From an uncultured Lachnospiraceae bacterium (GTDB lineage Bacteria; Bacillota; Clostridia; Lachnospirales; Lachnospiraceae), in the NCBI GenBank assembly GCA_902476645.1, contig CABSEG010000042.1, positions 1 to 25,391 of the forward strand: DNA of 25,391 nt, given 5' to 3'. The position numbers were made by a program, and so were the translations under genes. Shown here in pieces: positions 23,879 through 25,391 of the stretch (positions are counted from its first letter, which is position 1; every line of letters starts with the position of its first letter). The notes below the pieces were generated by a model, which did not search any database, was not told the DNA's origin, and saw only the letters and a program-made list of their open reading frames with translations.

Positions 23879-24240
23879 GAACAGAGTACCATTCTCAATA
23901 CCTGTTCATTATTATACCAGAATTTGAGTAAAAGGTCTTTAGGTTCAGATACCTCTTGCAAAAATAAATTATAGTTATGTTTAAGATACCGTTTTTCTCT
24001 ATCTCCCTGGAAGCCAGTTCCTGCGCCTTCCCAAGCCGCGTCTTCGGCGTTGCTATGCAATCTTAAAGCCTGCAGGCACGCATCATGCTGCACTATCTGC
24101 AGGCACCCGTATCCCTCTTCCGGGAGGGTGTGAAATTTTCAAGGTACTCTATTTTGCCATTTGTAAGGGAAATAGCGGAGAAAATGCAGAATGTGTAAAA
24201 AAATAGAAAAAAAGCTGTCCGTATGGACAGCCTCTGAAAA
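23879..24240. other. 362-base gene-free stretch with direct repeats
   Basis: I see no credible gene here. CTGCAGGCAC occurs twice in direct orientation, at 24070-24079 and 24097-24106. The XRE gene's terminator lies at its right end. The stretch should hold the promoter of the DUF3173-integrase pair on the minus strand, but I cannot point to clear hexamers. Confidence 0.5.
24207..24231 (-). terminator. Terminator of the XRE regulator gene
   Basis: GCTGTCC (24214-24220) pairs with GGACAGC (24225-24231), loop GTAT. On the minus strand a run of seven T follows, 9 bases after the gene's stop. Confidence 0.88.
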
Positions 24241-24558
24241 TTATTTATGTCTGGCAGCGAGCCGATGTAGTATACTGATTACAGCGATCATATCCTCATC
24301 GTCGAGCTGCTTTAATAAGTCAGCCGCTTTTTCGTATAGAGGAAGATTGTGAAGAGCTGTATCGAAGAACTGGCAGGGAGTTACTTCCAGATATTCGCAG
24401 ATTTCCAGGAAGTTCTCCATGGTAGGCAGGGAGCGCCCGGAAGAAATGGACTGGATGTAACTTTTGTTTTTGCCGAGATCCAGGCTCATCTGATATTCGG
24501 ATACATTCTTTTTTATCCGCAGTTCGGTAATCCTGTCACCGATAAATTTTTTCTCCAT
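24241..24558 (-). CDS. XRE-family helix-turn-helix regulator
   Basis: Probable repressor that controls the element's transfer and excision genes. It has 105 residues. The helix-turn-helix lies at about 9-62: IGDRITELRIKK, VSEYQMSLDLGKNKSYIQSI and the segment LPTMENFLEICEYLEV. The rest is a short helical tail. This sequence type is common in Tn1549-like elements. The start at 24558 has AGGTGG 5 bases upstream on the minus strand; the frame is open further to 24657 without a ribosome site. Four CGGAA-type repeats lie between this gene and the divergent small gene and are likely its operators. Confidence 0.87.
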   Translation of the reverse strand: MEKKFIGDRITELRIKKNVSEYQMSLDLGKNKSYIQSISSGRSLPTMENFLEICEYLEVTPCQFFDTALHNLPLYEKAADLLKQLDDEDMIAVISILHRLAARHK

Positions 24559-24601
24559 GTCATCCACCTCTCTTCCTACATCTTCCTTCGATTTTAAACT
24601 A

Positions 24602-24690
24602 TTTACTTCCGGCAAATTACGGAATAAAATAGAGTTATTCACTATATAAATGCTCATATTACGGAATATAACCGGAATTTACTGCTATAT
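24602..24690. promoter_or_regulatory. Candidate operators of the XRE regulator
   Basis: ATTACGGAATA occurs twice, at 24616-24626 and 24658-24668. Related sites are ACCGGAATTTA at about 24671 and, on the other strand, CCGGAAGTAAA at 24602-24612. All lie in the region between the regulator and the small plus-strand gene. Confidence 0.55.
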
Positions 24691-24755
24691 ACCTGATTGC
24701 AAAAAAATGTGATAGAAGCGCTGTTTTAGGGTATGATGTTAATGAGGTGTTTTTA

Positions 24756-24962
24756 ATGAAAATCATAGGTACGCAGGAAGAATTGAAATGGGTCCGCAGG
24801 GCGCTGGCAAATAACTGTGAGGGATGTATCTTTGAAGAACGATGTAATCAAAATGCCAGTGAGGAACTGAAGAAGCATGGAAAAACTCTGACAAGCTGTG
24901 AGGAATTTATGGCAAGACAGATCACGTTTGTCAGCGAGGAGAGAACAAAAACCACAAAATAG
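24756..24962 (+). CDS. Small Cys-rich protein of the element
   Basis: Unknown function, 68 residues. Four Cys at 21, 24, 30 and 48 (NCEGC, ERCNQ, TSCEE) suggest metal binding or a disulfide fold. No signal peptide and no helix-turn-helix. ATG 24756 has GAGGTG 6 bases upstream; an earlier in-frame ATG at 24747 overlaps that site. Similar small proteins are, from memory, found beside the XRE regulator in Tn1549-like elements. It is divergent from the regulator and probably controlled by it. Confidence 0.65.
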   Translation: MKIIGTQEELKWVRRALANNCEGCIFEERCNQNASEELKKHGKTLTSCEEFMARQITFVSEERTKTTK

Positions 24963-25005
24963 GATATTTATACCGTTATTGATACCATATATAGTATAAA
25001 ACAAA

Positions 25006-25034
25006 TTGACAGCACCTATATCCTGTGCTACTAT
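25006..25034 (+). promoter_or_regulatory. Strong sigma-A promoter of the attenuated leader
   Basis: Perfect TTGACA at 25006-25011, 17-base spacer, TACTAT at 25029-25034. Confidence 0.75.
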
Positions 25035-25075
25035 ACTGATATAGTTCTTTTTTATGCGTTCCCCGGCGGGGGATC

Positions 25076-25108
25076 ATGTTTTGGGATTTTGAGAAATCCC
25101 GTACATGA
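25076..25108 (+). CDS. Putative leader peptide MFWDFEKSRT
   Basis: A ten-codon frame with GGGGG just upstream of ATG, 42 bases after the -10 box. Its coding bases form a hairpin (GGGATTT 25083-25089 with AAATCCC 25094-25100). Translation of it would change the folding of the following leader, as in ribosome-mediated attenuation. An overlapping frame from ATG 25054 (MRSPAGDHVLGF) is an alternative. Small size limits certainty. Confidence 0.4.
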   Translation: MFWDFEKSRT

Positions 25109-25111
25109 AGA

Positions 25112-25131
25112 GGAAAAGCAGGAGCTTTTCC
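25112..25131 (+). promoter_or_regulatory. Leader hairpin with AGGA loop
   Basis: GGAAAAGC (25112-25119) pairs exactly with GCTTTTCC (25124-25131). The four-base loop is AGGA. It lies directly after the leader peptide and before the terminators. Confidence 0.55.
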
Positions 25132-25159
25132 CGGCATAAGTTGTTTATGTTTGTAGTGA

Positions 25160-25201
25160 AGTGTCACCGTATGCCTGAAATGGCTGTGTGGCACTTTTTT
25201 T
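25160..25201 (+). terminator. Leader terminator 1
   Basis: AGTGTCAC (25160-25167) pairs with GTGGCACT (25188-25195, one G-U pair), with a small inner GCC/GGC pairing, followed by seven T. Confidence 0.8.
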
Positions 25202-25227
25202 GTTTTATCGGTGAAGAACCAGATTGG

Positions 25228-25275
25228 AAAAGGATGAATGGAGAAAACAAGAGGTTTCTCTGCTCATCCTTTTTT
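25228..25275 (+). terminator. Leader terminator 2
   Basis: AAAGGATGA (25228-25236) pairs with TCATCCTTT (25264-25272). The inner stem GAGAAA (25241-25246) pairs with TTTCTC (25255-25260). A T-run ends it. Confidence 0.8.
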
Positions 25276-25285
25276 GTTGCCGTTT

Positions 25286-25316
25286 ATCCGGAAGAAAATG
25301 TTTCTGCCGGATTTTT
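25286..25316 (+). terminator. Leader terminator 3
   Basis: ATCCGG (25286-25291) pairs with CCGGAT (25307-25312), continued by AGAAA/TTTCT inside after one mismatch, and followed by five T. Confidence 0.75.
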
Positions 25317-25377
25317 GTGTATGTGTGTGGCCTGCCACAATCAGCTTCGGCTGTTTATGGATAAATACTTTAAAGAA

Positions 25378-25391
25378 AGGTGGAAGAAACA
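25378..25391 (+). promoter_or_regulatory. Ribosome binding site of a gene starting just past the window end
   Basis: AGGTGG at 25378-25383 leaves 8 bases to the window end. The spacing predicts a start codon at about 25392. The first gene behind the three terminators is therefore cut off completely. Confidence 0.6.

Larger units (their letters stand above)
22376..25391. mobile_element. Integrative (probably conjugative) element, left end, Tn916/Tn1549-like regulation module
   Basis: From the guaA stop on, the gene types change to integrase, DUF3173 protein, XRE regulator, small Cys-rich protein and an attenuated leader. This order and the divergent set-up (integrase and regulator on minus, transfer side on plus) resemble Tn916/Tn1549-type elements of Firmicutes. 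No transfer gene is inside the window, so conjugation is an inference and the element could be a mobilisable island. Confidence 0.75.

Noticed and set aside
23851..24093. 80-codon minus-strand open frame
   Set aside because: It overlaps the DUF3173 gene start, has no good ribosome site and its sequence has no protein-like pattern.
24060..24110. CTGCAGGCAC repeats as start of a CRISPR array
   Set aside because: Only two short copies, no regular array, no cas genes.

Overview
The window looks like the chromosome of a Gram-positive, spore-forming anaerobe of the Clostridia, most likely a gut Lachnospiraceae. The evidence is a large Bacillus/Clostridium-type SRP RNA, SpoIIID (mother-cell sporulation regulator), an anaerobic (ThiH-type) thiamine operon under a TPP riboswitch, and a bile salt hydrolase-like enzyme. 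All genes run on the + strand until the integrase at 22.4 kb.

Layout. 1-320: 3' part of the SRP RNA and its terminator. 404-3528: two secreted proteins (SH3-like; transglutaminase-like with Big2 repeats). 3536-8584: TPP riboswitch, attenuator and thiC-thiS-thiF-thiG-thiH-thiE, closed by a terminator. 8817-10882: choloylglycine hydrolase and a Cof-type HAD phosphatase. 11102-15680: a tight five-gene operon, the most interesting part of the window. 15879-17153: a secreted PPC-like repeat protein whose signal peptide is out of frame with its body. 17305-18498: an HNH nuclease. 18607-22375: spoIIID, an AEC-family permease, a DNA-deoxyinosine glycosylase and guaA. 22376-25391: left end of an integrative element at the 3' end of guaA (integrase, DUF3173 protein, XRE regulator, small Cys-rich protein, and a long leader with three tandem terminators). 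The window ends 8 bases after a ribosome binding site, so another gene should start at about 25392.

The five-gene operon starts with a two-TM plus macro-domain protein and a TIR protein. This is the ThsA/ThsB pair of type II Thoeris anti-phage defence, in which TIR makes a nucleotide signal sensed by the macro domain of a membrane effector. Here the pair is extended by three genes: a 502-residue helical protein without recognisable domains, an SPFH/band-7-like protein, and a membrane protein with a C-terminal SH3 domain. The TIR protein and the 502-residue protein share a short N-terminal motif (GC[L/I]SGGI[T/S]QN in a 17-residue similar stretch) outside any folded domain. It resembles the paired amyloid signalling motifs that connect bacterial immune receptors to effectors. 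I propose an extended Thoeris-like system in which the 502-residue protein assembles with the TIR enzyme through this motif. That is inference; the architecture and the motif are visible in the sequence.

Gene functions were assigned by reading motifs; no database search was run.
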